Assembly: GCA_934096605.1 (NCBI GenBank) | Contig: CAKOMI010000003.1 | Location: 1 to 62,293, forward strand | Direction of reading: 5' to 3' | Length of the DNA: 62,293 bases | Source of the DNA: an uncultured Bacilli bacterium | GTDB lineage: Bacteria; Bacillota_I; Bacilli_A; RF39; UBA660 | Part shown: positions 17,242 to 25,879 of the stretch, in pieces | Numbering within the stretch: position 1 is the first letter of the stretch | Layout: the number at the start of each line of letters is the position of its first letter | Made by a program: the position numbers and the translations under genes | Notes under the pieces: model-generated | What the model was told of the DNA's origin: nothing | The model's database searches: none | What the model saw: the letters and a program-made list of their open reading frames with translations, nothing else

Positions 17242-18531
17242 ATGATTAAAAATAAACCGGTAATCGGAATAATTCCAACATATAATTTAACTAATGAAGC
17301 TAATGATCCATATGCTGATCGGGCTTCATTTGTTAGAATGTATGAAGAGAAAATAACTAAAAGTGGTGGTATTGCTATTGGCTTGTTAAGTCAAAATATT
17401 ACCGATTACTTAAGTATTTGCGATGGTTACGTTTGGCCAGGTGGATCTAAAATATGGCCTGATTTCTTTCCTGTTATTGAAGATGCGATTAAAAACAAAA
17501 AACCTCTTTTAGGAGTCTGTCTTGGTATGCAAGCTATTGCTACGTACTTTAATTTAGTAGATGCTCATAAAAATAATCCTAGACTAGAACTAGAAGATTT
17601 AAAACAACTTTTAAAAGATACTGATTATTATGTGAGTGCGTTAGAAGATGCTTCCAACCACAGTCATTATGTTACTAAAGAAAGTAGTACAATTGCATCT
17701 GCTCGTCATGAAATAAACGTTTTAAAAGATAGTTTATTATATAGCATATATGGTAAAGAAAAAATGCAAGTTGTAAGTCTTCATTCTTATGTTGTTCCTA
17801 ATATTTGCGATAACTTAAAAGTAACTGCCAAAGCCCTTGATAATGTTAATGAATGTGTCGAATATACTAAGGACGGGGCTTTAATAATAGGACTCCAATT
17901 TCACCCAGAAATAGAAAGTGATAATCAAGTTTTTGCTTGGCTTATTCATGCTTGCTATACTAAAAGTATGATTCTTGTAAATAAAGAAAATGCAATTCCT
18001 GCATCTTACGAGCCTAAAATTGTTCGTTATAATTCTAAATATCCTGAATGTATAAATGATGGTGATATCGCGCTTATGGCATACGATGCTTGGCTTTCTT
18101 TAAAAGAAGAAATGCACAAAAGAGGCTTTAATATTGATGTTGAAAGTGCTTATAGGCCTCATGCACTACAAGAGAAAATATTTAACGAAAATAAAGAAAA
18201 ATATGGTATAGAACATACTTTGATTTTTGTGGCTAAACCTGGCTATTCTGAACATGAAACAGGTCTTGCCATTGATATTTGTCTTGAAAAAGACGGGCAT
18301 TGGTACAACGAATTTGCGGATGAGTTTACTGAATGCTATAAGGTGCTACATGAGATATGCGCAAACTATGGCTTTATCTTACGTTATCCAGAAGGCAAAG
18401 AAGAGATAACTGGGTATCATTACGAACCATGGCATATTAGATACTTAGGTGATATAAATGTTTGCAAAGAAATAATGACGAGTTCTAGTACCTTAGAAGA
18501 ATATTACTTAAAAAGACAAAAAAAGCTATGA
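17242..18531 (+). CDS. Fusion of a class I glutamine-amidotransferase-like hydrolase (C26/PuuD) and a VanY-type D,D-carboxypeptidase
   Basis: A 429-residue two-domain protein. Residues 1-245 form a peptidase C26/PuuD-like GATase1 domain: nucleophile C93 (GVCLGMQAI) and the His/Glu pair H221/E223 (LQFHPEIES). Members hydrolyse gamma-glutamyl bonds. Residues 255-425 form a VanY/DdcY (M15B) zinc peptidase: SAYRP, SEHETGLAIDI with H338 and D345, and E395 and H398 in YEPWH. Such enzymes trim D-Ala from stem peptides. There is no signal peptide, so both activities should be cytoplasmic, which suggests recycling or turnover of muropeptides containing gamma-D-Glu and D-Ala. SD AAAGGAGAAAG precedes the ATG, 15 nt after polA, in the same operon. 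Confidence 0.88.
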   Translation: MIKNKPVIGIIPTYNLTNEANDPYADRASFVRMYEEKITKSGGIAIGLLSQNITDYLSICDGYVWPGGSKIWPDFFPVIEDAIKNKKPLLGVCLGMQAIATYFNLVDAHKNNPRLELEDLKQLLKDTDYYVSALEDASNHSHYVTKESSTIASARHEINVLKDSLLYSIYGKEKMQVVSLHSYVVPNICDNLKVTAKALDNVNECVEYTKDGALIIGLQFHPEIESDNQVFAWLIHACYTKSMILVNKENAIPASYEPKIVRYNSKYPECINDGDIALMAYDAWLSLKEEMHKRGFNIDVESAYRPHALQEKIFNENKEKYGIEHTLIFVAKPGYSEHETGLAIDICLEKDGHWYNEFADEFTECYKVLHEICANYGFILRYPEGKEEITGYHYEPWHIRYLGDINVCKEIMTSSSTLEEYYLKRQKKL

Positions 18532-18546
18532 TAGCTTTTTTCTTTT
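18521..18546. terminator. Convergent terminator after the GATase-VanY gene
   Basis: AAAAGCTA (18521-18528) pairs with TAGCTTTT (18532-18539), with a T-run on the plus strand and an A-run on the left for the minus strand. It lies at the overlap with the convergent HTH gene. Confidence 0.7.
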
Positions 18547-18768
18547 GTATTCAACAATATCGTCTATTGAACAATCTAAATAATCACATAACCTAGCAAG
18601 CACTAAAATATCAATTCTTACTAAGTCCCCAGTCAAAAGTCTTTTAATTACTTTAAAATCAGTATTTGTATCACGCATAAGTTTATTAATACTTATCTTT
18701 TTTTCTTGTAACATTTTATTTAATTTAAATAAAAAAACACCATTTTCTAGCTCAATATTCACTATCAT
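18526..18768 (-). CDS. Cro/CI-type HTH transcriptional regulator
   Basis: An 80-residue single-domain regulator. The helices KLNKMLQEKKISINKLMRDTNTDFKVIKRLLTGDLVRIDILVLARLCDYLDCSIDDIVEYKRKK have the XRE pattern typical of small YozG-like proteins, ending in the common CSIDDI(V/L)EY. I chose the ATG at 18768: AGAGGA lies about 6 nt upstream, and the HTH core needs nothing further upstream, although the frame is open for another 86 codons. It is divergent from the surface-protein gene. Two similar palindromes lie in the intergenic promoter and are its likely operators. Confidence 0.82.
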   Translation of the reverse strand: MIVNIELENGVFLFKLNKMLQEKKISINKLMRDTNTDFKVIKRLLTGDLVRIDILVLARLCDYLDCSIDDIVEYKRKKLS

Positions 18769-18816
18769 TATAATCCTCTTTTCCAATAAAATTATTTTAC
18801 ATAAAGGATTATTATC

Positions 18817-18845
18817 TTGACTATTGGCTATATAGCCAGTATAAT
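18817..18845 (+). promoter_or_regulatory. Sigma-A promoter of the surface-protein gene
   Basis: TTGACT (18817-18822) and TATAAT (18840-18845) with a 17-nt spacer, a near-consensus promoter. The spacer itself is the palindrome TGGCTATATAGCCA, so a bound repressor would block RNA polymerase. Confidence 0.85.
18825..18838. promoter_or_regulatory. Palindromic operator O1
   Basis: TGGCTATATAGCCA, a perfect 14-bp palindrome filling the -35/-10 spacer. It shares the pattern GG-Y-TATATA-R-CC with O2. Confidence 0.7.
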
Positions 18846-18858
18846 TTAAATAGGGTAA

Positions 18859-18870
18859 GGTTATATAACC
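18859..18870. promoter_or_regulatory. Palindromic operator O2
   Basis: GGTTATATAACC, a perfect 12-bp palindrome between the -10 and the SD of the surface-protein gene. Centre-to-centre distance to O1 is 33 bp, about three helical turns, which allows cooperative binding on one DNA face. Confidence 0.7.
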
Positions 18871-18883
18871 AATAGGAGGATAT

Positions 18884-20218
18884 ATGAAGCTACAAAAATT
18901 TAAAGTTAGAAATAATAAAAAATTTGTTTTTATATTTATTAGTGTAATTTTCCTATTTCTTTTAGGTGGCATATATTTATGTAAAACATATGCCGTGTTT
19001 AGTGAAGAAAAACACTTTAATGTCATTAATGGTGAGGTACAAGATCCTGGAGACGTTTATTTTGCTTACTATGTAAACGATGAAATAACTAGAGAGTTAC
19101 CAAAACAAAATACAGGTTATACATTAGATACCCAAAAAAGTAATTGTACAAATGGTGTTAAAGTTAATTGGGATAATAAAAACTGGACAGCTCTAGTTAA
19201 TTATCAAGAATATAATGCAACAGATTACACCAGAACCAGATGTAATTTATATTTTAAAAAAACAGCTGTATTAAATATTTTAAATTTAGCCAAAAATGAC
19301 ACAACTAATTTAGCATTAGATGATTATGGTAATACAAGGTATATTGGAGCCAATCCAAACAACTATGTAAGTATCGATGGCAAATTATGGCGTATTATAG
19401 GTGTCATGAAAGATATTGATGATGGAACTGGTATCAAAGAAGATAGAATAAAATTAATAAGAAATGAATCAATAGGCATGTACTCATGGGATAGTAGCGA
19501 CTCTAGTATTAATTCAGGCTATGGCGTTAATGAATGGAGCCAGGCAAAGTTAATGAAACTATTAAATCCTGGGTATGAAAGTGAGTCCGTAGGAGGCTCA
19601 TTATACTGGAATAGTAAATCTGGCAATTGTTTTACCTCGCTAAATTTTGGAAATTCTAGCTGTGATTTTACAGATAATGGGCTAAGCACAAAAGAAAAAA
19701 ACTTAATGGATACTGTTCTTTGGAACATTGGTGCCTTGGGAAGCAATGATTCTGATAGAATTACGAATGCTTCTTATATGCAAGAGCGTGGAACAAATCC
19801 AGGCAATATTTGTACAGCTGGAGAATATTGTAATGATACAATAAAAAGAACAACGACATGGAAAGGATTGGTTGGTTTAATGTATCCAAGCGATTATGGA
19901 TATGCAACAAGTGGCGGCATTACAATTTCTCGAATAGAGTGCTTAAGCAAAAGCTTATACCTTTGGAATGATAGCTCGTCTAGTGATTGTAAAGGTAATA
20001 ATTGGCTTTTTAATCAAAATCATTACTGGACCATGACACCTTCCGCAAATTCTTTATATGCACACGGCATGATAGTTATAAATGGTTCGGATGGTAACAT
20101 AGTCGTTTATGGCACAAATGGAAAAAGCAATATTTATCCAGTAGTTTATTTATCTTCTAATGTTTTATTTAGTAGTGGTAATGGTTCAATAGATAATCCA
20201 TTCATTCCAAGTTTATAA
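18884..20218 (+). CDS. Secreted/anchored surface protein with C-terminal YWTMTPS-type domain
   Basis: A 444-residue protein. A basic N-terminus plus one helix (about 14-36, FVFIFISVIFLFLLGGIYLC) is followed by YAVFSEEKHFNVINGEVQDPGDVYFAYYVN, a layout I associate with repeated surface proteins of uncultured gut Firmicutes. A small beta-rich domain follows (about 45-125), then a long C-terminal domain (about 150-440) with WRIIGV, many Trp/Gly/Asn and cysteines (NCF..., SSCDF, GEYCND, IECLS, SSDCKG), YWTMTPS and PVVYLSS. This resembles DUF6273/FISUMP-like extracellular domains. Function unknown; adhesion or substrate binding is a guess. SD AGGAGG precedes the ATG. Repression by the divergent HTH protein is likely. 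Confidence 0.72.
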   Translation: MKLQKFKVRNNKKFVFIFISVIFLFLLGGIYLCKTYAVFSEEKHFNVINGEVQDPGDVYFAYYVNDEITRELPKQNTGYTLDTQKSNCTNGVKVNWDNKNWTALVNYQEYNATDYTRTRCNLYFKKTAVLNILNLAKNDTTNLALDDYGNTRYIGANPNNYVSIDGKLWRIIGVMKDIDDGTGIKEDRIKLIRNESIGMYSWDSSDSSINSGYGVNEWSQAKLMKLLNPGYESESVGGSLYWNSKSGNCFTSLNFGNSSCDFTDNGLSTKEKNLMDTVLWNIGALGSNDSDRITNASYMQERGTNPGNICTAGEYCNDTIKRTTTWKGLVGLMYPSDYGYATSGGITISRIECLSKSLYLWNDSSSSDCKGNNWLFNQNHYWTMTPSANSLYAHGMIVINGSDGNIVVYGTNGKSNIYPVVYLSSNVLFSSGNGSIDNPFIPSL

Positions 20219-20345
20219 TACTTTACATTTTACTATTTTTATAACTTTCTAAATAAGCAATTTTATGATATGCTTAATATGAATAATAACTAAGATAACG
20301 TTTTAGTAATATAAAATGTTTGCAAAAGGAGATGTGAGGCTTGGC

Positions 20346-21506
20346 ATGAAAAACTTGTTCAAAAAAATTGATAAACCTTTATTTTTTCTCATGCTAGTTT
20401 ATATCATTCTTGGCTTAGTAATGATTTTGAGTGCCTCAAGTGTTTCTGCTGTTTTAAGATATAACGTTTCCTCTTCTTACTTTTTTATAAGACAACTAAT
20501 ATTTGTTGGTTTTTCTTGTCTTATTGGTATCTTTATTATCTTAAGAATGCCTACTAAAAAATATCGTTTCATCGCCCCTGTTTATTTATTTGGGGTAATT
20601 GGTCTTTTATTTTTAGTTTTTGGTTATGGTGCTATCGCCGGTGGAGCTCAAAGCTGGCTTGACCTTGGTTTCTTTAATTTACAACCAACCGAATTTGCTA
20701 AAACTGCTTTAATTTTATTTATGGCTGTTTTTTATGAAAAAAGTGTTAAAAAAAGAAAACCATTTGCCTATAACTTTATACCCATTATTTTTGCCGCTAT
20801 CATTTTCTTTTTAGTAGCTATGCAACCAGACTTTGGTGGAGCTGTTATTATTGGTGGCATTGTATTTTTTCTTTTCTTAAGAGTTCCATTTGAAAAAGAA
20901 AGTAATGTTGAAATAATTAAATATATTGGTATTGCAGGTCTTATTGCTGTTGCTGCTCTTTTATATAGTGGCTCTGATATCTTTAATAGTGGCCAACTTG
21001 CCAGATTAAAATTTCAAAGTCCTTGTCAAAGATATATTGAAGATACTGGTTACCAAGTTTGTAATGGCTTTATCGCTTTTCATAACGGTGGCTTGTTGGG
21101 CGTTGGGCTTGGTAATTCATCACAAAAATATTTATATTTACCAGAAGCCCATACCGATTTCATCTTTCCAATTTTAGTTGAAGAATTAGGTCTTGTTGTC
21201 GGTATTATTGTCATTTTAGGCTACGCTTACATGTTATATCGTATTTTGAAAATTGCTAAAAAAGCAGATTCTTTAAGAAACTCTATGATTTGCTATGGTG
21301 CTTTCATTTACTTATTAATGCATCTGTTAGTTAACTTTATGGGCATTTTAGCCTTAGTTCCTTTAACTGGTGTTCCAGTACCTTTCCTAAGCTATGGTGG
21401 TAGTTTTAATATGAATGTTATCATCATGATGTTTATCGTTTTAAGAGTTTCTATCGAAACTGAAACTAATGAAGAAAAAAGAATAATTGCTAATTTAGGC
21501 AAATAA
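20346..21506 (+). CDS. ftsW: SEDS-family peptidoglycan glycosyltransferase (FtsW/RodA/SpoVE)
   Basis: A 386-residue membrane protein with about ten helices. SEDS signatures are present: GGAQSWLDLGFFNLQPTEFAK, NSSQKYLYLPEAHTDFIFPILVEELG and PLTGVPVPFLSYGGSF. SEDS proteins polymerise lipid II with a class B PBP partner. FtsW acts in division, RodA in elongation and SpoVE in the spore cortex; the three are hard to separate from sequence alone, so the symbol is provisional. I prefer the ATG at 20346 (MKNLFKKIDK), which gives a normal N-terminus; the open frame extends back to 20316, but the better SD (AAAGGAG) lies inside that extension. Confidence 0.88.
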   Translation: MKNLFKKIDKPLFFLMLVYIILGLVMILSASSVSAVLRYNVSSSYFFIRQLIFVGFSCLIGIFIILRMPTKKYRFIAPVYLFGVIGLLFLVFGYGAIAGGAQSWLDLGFFNLQPTEFAKTALILFMAVFYEKSVKKRKPFAYNFIPIIFAAIIFFLVAMQPDFGGAVIIGGIVFFLFLRVPFEKESNVEIIKYIGIAGLIAVAALLYSGSDIFNSGQLARLKFQSPCQRYIEDTGYQVCNGFIAFHNGGLLGVGLGNSSQKYLYLPEAHTDFIFPILVEELGLVVGIIVILGYAYMLYRILKIAKKADSLRNSMICYGAFIYLLMHLLVNFMGILALVPLTGVPVPFLSYGGSFNMNVIIMMFIVLRVSIETETNEEKRIIANLGK

Positions 21507-21540
21507 AAAGTATAAAAAAAATGATACTTTTTATTTTTTT
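21505..21540 (+). terminator. Intrinsic terminator of the SEDS gene
   Basis: AAAAAGTAT (21505-21513) pairs with ATACTTTTT (21524-21532), followed by a long T-run. Confidence 0.75.
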
Positions 21541-21627
21541 GCCCTAAAAAAAAAGAAAATCGAGGGGTTACCGGTAATAATTATAAGTAGAGGGGTAATT
21601 ATTTACCCTTCTTAGAAAGGAGAAGTC
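21541..21627 (+). promoter_or_regulatory. Leader element upstream of comEA, shared with the element at 36.2 kb
   Basis: The stretch before comEA shares three blocks, in the same order, with 36215-36297: GCYCTAAAAAAAAGAAAATC, then AAGTAGAGG/ATAGTAGAGG, then TTAGAAAGGAG (the SD). In this copy AGAGGGGTAA pairs with TTACCCTTCT. In the other copy a different pair (AGAGGTA/TATCTCT) forms at the same place. Candidate cis-regulatory RNA, or a shared regulator-binding region. Confidence 0.55.
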
Positions 21628-21629
21628 TT

Positions 21630-22262
21630 ATGCAAAATATCTTGGAATGGTTAAAGTCTAAAAAAATATTAGTTAGTTTTATCTTAATGGCTTTTGTTAC
21701 TGTAGTTTCTCTAGGCTTATACGCAACAAGTGTTATGGCTGAAGAAACCTATACTTGTCCAAAATCTGAAGAAATAGTTCCTTCAGAAGAAGAACAAAGT
21801 GAGATCGTTGTAGACATTAAAGGTGCTGTTGCAAAACCAGGTGTATATAAAGCCAAAAAAGGTAGCATTGTAAATGACTTAATAAAAATGGCTGGTGGCT
21901 TAACTAAAGATGCAGATACTAGCAATTTAAATTTAAGCAAATCTTTAACTAATGAAATGGTTGTAACAGTCTACACTAAAGATGAAGTTAAAAATATGGC
22001 TAAGCTAGATAGTATTACTGAGAATAACGAAAGCACAAGTAATGACCAAACAACTACTGACCAAGCAAGTTCTTTAATCAATATTAACACAGCTAGTTTA
22101 AGTGAATTACAAAATATTCCTGGTGTAGGTGAGGCAAAAGCTAAACTTATTATTGATTATCGCACTAACTGTGGCAAATTTACTAAAAAAGAAGATATTA
22201 AAAATATTAAGGGTATAGGCGACAAGATGTATGAAAAAATGGCCCCATATCTTACAGTCTAA
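21630..22262 (+). CDS. comEA: Competence protein ComEA
   Basis: A 210-residue membrane-anchored DNA receptor of the uptake machinery. The N-terminal helix (about 13-33) is followed by a linker, an SLBB domain (IVVDIKGAVAKPGVYKAKKGSIVNDLIKMAGGL..., about 58-125), a Ser/Thr/Gln-rich spacer, and two helix-hairpin-helix motifs (ININTASLSELQNIPGVGEAKAKLIIDYR and FTKKEDIKNIKGIGDKMYEKM) that bind double-stranded DNA. SD AGAAAGGAG precedes the ATG. Its end overlaps comEC by 32 nt. Confidence 0.94.
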   Translation: MQNILEWLKSKKILVSFILMAFVTVVSLGLYATSVMAEETYTCPKSEEIVPSEEEQSEIVVDIKGAVAKPGVYKAKKGSIVNDLIKMAGGLTKDADTSNLNLSKSLTNEMVVTVYTKDEVKNMAKLDSITENNESTSNDQTTTDQASSLININTASLSELQNIPGVGEAKAKLIIDYRTNCGKFTKKEDIKNIKGIGDKMYEKMAPYLTV

Positions 22263-24291
22263 GTATGTAATAATCATTATTTTACTTTTCTTAACCATAA
22301 TATGTTATTTAAGATTATTTAGGAGTAATCATGATATTGATCCTGCTAAAGATAATCTCGTAGGGAAAGTGTTGAACTATAAAATAGATGGTGATACACT
22401 TTCTCTTACTTTAAAAAATAAAGAAAAATATATTGTTTACTACACGTTTAAAACTGAAAACGAAAAAAATTACTATGTAAATAGCTTAGGTTTTAACGAT
22501 ACTTTAGAATTATATGGTGAGTTTAACTATCCTAGTACTAATAAAATTCCTAATACTTTCAATTATCAAAAATATTTAAATAACAAAAATATTTATTATA
22601 TTTTTAATGCTAATAAAGTTTCTATTACTAAAAAGGGTAATGTTTTATTTCAAATTAAAACGAAAATTATGAATACTTTAATAAGTAAAGATAATAATGA
22701 TTATTTTCTTACGATGGTTATGGGTAATACTACTCTTTTAGATACAGATAATATTAGATTTAATGGTATTAGTCATTTATTTGCTATTTCTGGAATGCAT
22801 ATTTCTTTGTTTATTTTTTTTCTTTCTAAAATATTTGGTAGGTTAGGTAATAAGAAAAATATTATTATCTTACTTTTTTTAAGTTTTTATGCTTTTTTAA
22901 CTAGTTTTACACCTTCTGTTTTAAGAGCTAGTTTAATGTGGGTGGCATCTTTAATAAATGATAAATATAATTTGGGTTTAAATACAAGATTAAGACTATT
23001 TTATATAGTAACAATCTTACTACTTATTAATCCGTTTTTCATCTATGATATAGGCTTTCAATATTCCTTTTTAATAAGTTACTGTCTTACTTATTTAATA
23101 CCAAGAAAAAATTATTTTATAAGTCTTTTCTATACCAGCCTTGTGGCCTTTTTAGCTAGTATACCCATCACCGCTAGTAATTATTATTCTATTAATCTTC
23201 TTACTGTTATTTGGAATTTGTTTTTTGTACCTTTCGTTAGTTTTATTTTATATCCTGTCTGTTTCTTAAGTTTACTAATACCTCTTTTAAATCCTTTATT
23301 TTCTAAGTGCATTTTAATATTTTCTAATATTAATAATTTGTGTAGCACTATTACCGTCGGAGTTGTTGCTATCCCTAAAGTACCAATTATCCTTTGGTTT
23401 ATTTATTTTGTTATACTATTTATGATTTTAAAAAAGAAAAAAAGAAAATACAAACTCATCTTACCAATTGTGTTTTTGGTTATATTGTTATTTCCTATAT
23501 TAGATAACGCATGTCACGTTTACTACTTAAATGTATCCCAAGGTGACTCTAGTTTAATTGTAACACCTAATAAAAAAGCTGTCTTAATTGATACAGGAGG
23601 GTTAGTTAGTTTTAAAAAAGAAGATTGGACTGTTAAAACTAAAAAAACAAACAATGCATCGAATATTAAGACTTTTATTAATTCACTTGGCATTAATGAG
23701 TTAGAAACTTTAATAATTACACATGGAGATTACGATCATATGGGAGAAGCTGTAAATCTTGTCAATATTTTGAAAGTTAAAAAAGTAATCTTTAACTGTG
23801 GAACGTTTAATACATTAGAATCTAATTTAAGAAAAGTTTTAGAAGCAAAAAAGATTCCATACCAGTCATGTATTAAAGAGCTTAACATTGAGAACTACCA
23901 ATTAAACTTTTTAAATACAAGAGTATTTGGGGATGAAAATAATAATAGTAATGTTATTTATACAGAACTTAATGGATATAAGTTTATGTTTATGGGAGAT
24001 GCGGGAATTGAAAAAGAAAAAGATATTTTAGATAAGTATAACTTAGCAAATATTGATGTATTAAAAGTAGGACATCATGGGAGTAAGACAAGTAGTAGTA
24101 AAGAGTTTATAGATGAAATTAAACCAAAGTATTCCATTATTAGTGTTGGGAAAAATAATCGTTATGGACATCCAAATAAAGAAGTATTAAATAATTTGAG
24201 TGATTCAAAAATATATAGAACAGATCAAGATGGTAGTATTATGTTTAAGATGAAAAACAATAAATTAAAAATTGAGATATGTAGTCCATAG
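22231..24291 (+). CDS. comEC: Competence DNA channel protein ComEC
   Basis: A 686-residue protein. The N-terminal DUF4131-type segment (about 1-140) is followed by a multi-helix competence domain (about 140-430; GISHLFAISGMHISLFIFFLSK is the signature) and a C-terminal metallo-beta-lactamase-like nuclease domain (about 430-686) with HGDYDHMGE at about 498-506, FMGDAG and GHHGSKTSSS. ComEC forms the inner-membrane channel that admits single-stranded DNA. Its 3' end (from CACATGG at 23720) is the source of all the repeated fragments downstream. Stop TAG at 24289-24291, then AAAGGAG for the DUF1016 gene. The start lies inside comEA. Confidence 0.94.
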   Translation: MKKWPHILQSKYVIIIILLFLTIICYLRLFRSNHDIDPAKDNLVGKVLNYKIDGDTLSLTLKNKEKYIVYYTFKTENEKNYYVNSLGFNDTLELYGEFNYPSTNKIPNTFNYQKYLNNKNIYYIFNANKVSITKKGNVLFQIKTKIMNTLISKDNNDYFLTMVMGNTTLLDTDNIRFNGISHLFAISGMHISLFIFFLSKIFGRLGNKKNIIILLFLSFYAFLTSFTPSVLRASLMWVASLINDKYNLGLNTRLRLFYIVTILLLINPFFIYDIGFQYSFLISYCLTYLIPRKNYFISLFYTSLVAFLASIPITASNYYSINLLTVIWNLFFVPFVSFILYPVCFLSLLIPLLNPLFSKCILIFSNINNLCSTITVGVVAIPKVPIILWFIYFVILFMILKKKKRKYKLILPIVFLVILLFPILDNACHVYYLNVSQGDSSLIVTPNKKAVLIDTGGLVSFKKEDWTVKTKKTNNASNIKTFINSLGINELETLIITHGDYDHMGEAVNLVNILKVKKVIFNCGTFNTLESNLRKVLEAKKIPYQSCIKELNIENYQLNFLNTRVFGDENNNSNVIYTELNGYKFMFMGDAGIEKEKDILDKYNLANIDVLKVGHHGSKTSSSKEFIDEIKPKYSIISVGKNNRYGHPNKEVLNNLSDSKIYRTDQDGSIMFKMKNNKLKIEICSP

Positions 24292-24304
24292 AAAGGAGTA
24301 AGAT

Positions 24305-25192
24305 ATGAACTATTACAACGAGATAAAAAATAAGTTAATAGATAATGAAGTTTATTCAATGGTAAAGGACTATTCGAAAGAAAGGCATAAAGTTATTACA
24401 TATTTTGAAATAGGGAGATTATTAACTGAGGCTGGAGGAAAATATGGAGATAATGTTATAGATGAATACTCTCAAAAACTAGTTGTTGAAGTTGGTAAAA
24501 AATATAATAGAAGAACATTATTTAGAATGAAACAATTATACAATATATTTAGTAATGAAAAAGTGTCCACACTGTGGACACAATTGACATGGAGTCATTT
24601 AAGATTATTATTCAGTTTAGAAACTGATTCTATGAATTATTATATTAAAGATACAATAAATAAAAATTTATCAGTTAGAGAATTAGAATTTAAGATTAAA
24701 TCTAATGAATATGAAAGATTACCTATTGAAACTAAAAACAAATTAATACTTGATGATGAAATTGAAACAACAGATTTAGTACCAAATCCCATAATAATTA
24801 GAAATAAAAATAATATTGAAATAGTTACTGAAAAAGCGTTACATAATTTAATATTAGAAGATATAGAATCATTTATGAAAGAACTCGGTAATTCATTTAG
24901 TTTTATAGGTAGTGAATATAAAATAAAAATAGGTGATAGAAATCATTATATAGATTTGTTATTATTTAATATAAAGTTTAATTGTTATGTAGTAATTGAA
25001 TTAAAAGTTACCCAATTTAAAGTTGAATATATTTCACAGGTTCAAAAGTATATGAATTACATAGATAAAAACATAAAAGAAATAAGTAATAATAATACAA
25101 CGGGAATATTAATATGCAAAAGAGAAAATAAATTTGTAATAGAATACTGTTCAGATGAGAGAATTGCTGTTAGAGAATATGAATTAGTATGA
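24305..25192 (+). CDS. DUF1016 (YhcG-type) PD-(D/E)XK nuclease-domain protein, copy 1
   Basis: A 295-residue protein. The N-terminal DUF1016_N part (about 1-130) has YFEIGRLLTEAGGKYGDNVIDEYSQKL and TWSHLRLL. The C-terminal PD-(D/E)XK nuclease domain (about 150-295) has HYIDLLLFN and the catalytic ELK in CYVVIELKV. The family often accompanies restriction-modification and other defence genes; its exact role is unknown. SD AAAGGAG precedes the ATG, 13 nt after comEC, so it is expressed with comEC. Bases 24509-25158 are identical to copy 2. A perfect inverted repeat lies at 24563-24581. The TGA stop forms the TG of the next extended -10 promoter. Confidence 0.88.
   Translation: MNYYNEIKNKLIDNEVYSMVKDYSKERHKVITYFEIGRLLTEAGGKYGDNVIDEYSQKLVVEVGKKYNRRTLFRMKQLYNIFSNEKVSTLWTQLTWSHLRLLFSLETDSMNYYIKDTINKNLSVRELEFKIKSNEYERLPIETKNKLILDDEIETTDLVPNPIIIRNKNNIEIVTEKALHNLILEDIESFMKELGNSFSFIGSEYKIKIGDRNHYIDLLLFNIKFNCYVVIELKVTQFKVEYISQVQKYMNYIDKNIKEISNNNTTGILICKRENKFVIEYCSDERIAVREYELV
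24563..24581. repeat. Perfect 9-bp inverted repeat inside DUF1016 copy 1
   Basis: GTGTCCACA, one base, TGTGGACAC. It spans codons V87-T92 (VSTLWT). Copy 2 has the same sequence at 26715-26733. Homologous positions in copies 3 and 4 carry different but equally perfect inverted repeats. Confidence 0.9.
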
Positions 25193-25198
25193 TATAAT
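25190..25198 (+). promoter_or_regulatory. Cargo promoter nested on the DUF1016 stop codon (unit 1)
   Basis: TGA-TATAAT. The TGA is the stop codon of copy 1 and serves as the extended -10 TGN. SD GGAAGG and the cargo ATG follow at 25220. Confidence 0.6.
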
Positions 25199-25219
25199 AT
25201 AGATACTGGAAGGTGTTAT

Positions 25220-25789
25220 ATGAAAATTGAAGAGTTAAAAAAATTAAAAGAAAAAGTAGAACAATTAATAAAAAAAAGAAATGAAGTATTAGAGATTCAA
25301 GAAGAAATAAAAAAATTAGAAGAAACAGATGAAATTAAAAAATATTTAAATTTATTAAATTTATTCAAAGAAAAAACAACAGGAAGAAATACTGGAATTG
25401 AAAAATTTACTAACAAAAAAATTATTGATATTGCAGTAAGTAATACAAAAATAACTCCTGATGAGGAAATGTATGTATATATAGGAACGTATAAGTATAA
25501 TAATGAAATTGACATTGTTCATGGCTCTTGTGATATTTTAGTAAGTAGGAATGACCATAAAGCAAATTATGTTCTATATCAAAACTTAGAAGCTAAATAT
25601 TATGAAACTGTTCAAATTCCATATACAAAAGCTGACGAATTTGAGTCTACTCATAAAATAATATTTCCACAAAACGTTGCAAATAAACAAAGATATTTTT
25701 ATGATTTACAATCTGAATATTTTGAAACAATGGTTTTTGAATCTCCTGAAAAAGCAAAAGAGAAAGTTAATAGATTAATAAGAAAATAG
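25220..25789 (+). CDS. Cargo 1: hypothetical coiled-coil protein
   Basis: A 189-residue protein. The first 50 residues are a charged Glu/Lys/Leu coiled coil (KLKEKVEQLIKKRNEVLEIQEEIKKLEE). The rest is a mixed alpha/beta domain with aromatic-rich strands (MYVYIGTYKYNNEIDIVHGSCDILVSR). No known domain, signal or membrane helix. It has its own nested promoter and its own terminator (25802-25826), like the other cargo genes. Its position next to a DUF1016 gene suggests a defence or conflict role, without direct evidence. Confidence 0.55.
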   Translation: MKIEELKKLKEKVEQLIKKRNEVLEIQEEIKKLEETDEIKKYLNLLNLFKEKTTGRNTGIEKFTNKKIIDIAVSNTKITPDEEMYVYIGTYKYNNEIDIVHGSCDILVSRNDHKANYVLYQNLEAKYYETVQIPYTKADEFESTHKIIFPQNVANKQRYFYDLQSEYFETMVFESPEKAKEKVNRLIRK

Positions 25790-25801
25790 TATTAGTAAAT
25801 T

Positions 25802-25826
25802 GAGGCTTAGAAATAAGTCTCTTTTA
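25802..25826 (+). terminator. Terminator of cargo 1
   Basis: GAGGCTTA (25802-25809), loop GAAA, TAAGTCTC (25814-25821), then TTTT. Eight pairs including one G-T. Confidence 0.75.
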
Positions 25827-25847
25827 TATAACATTATATTTGATTAA

Positions 25848-25879
25848 ATTCGTATGCATAAACATATGTCACCACATGG
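25848..25879 (+). repeat. Cassette junction J1
   Basis: ATTCG (25848-25852), exactly 20 nt, then CACATGG (25873-25879) where the comEC copy begins. The same arrangement recurs at J2 and J3. Confidence 0.6.
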
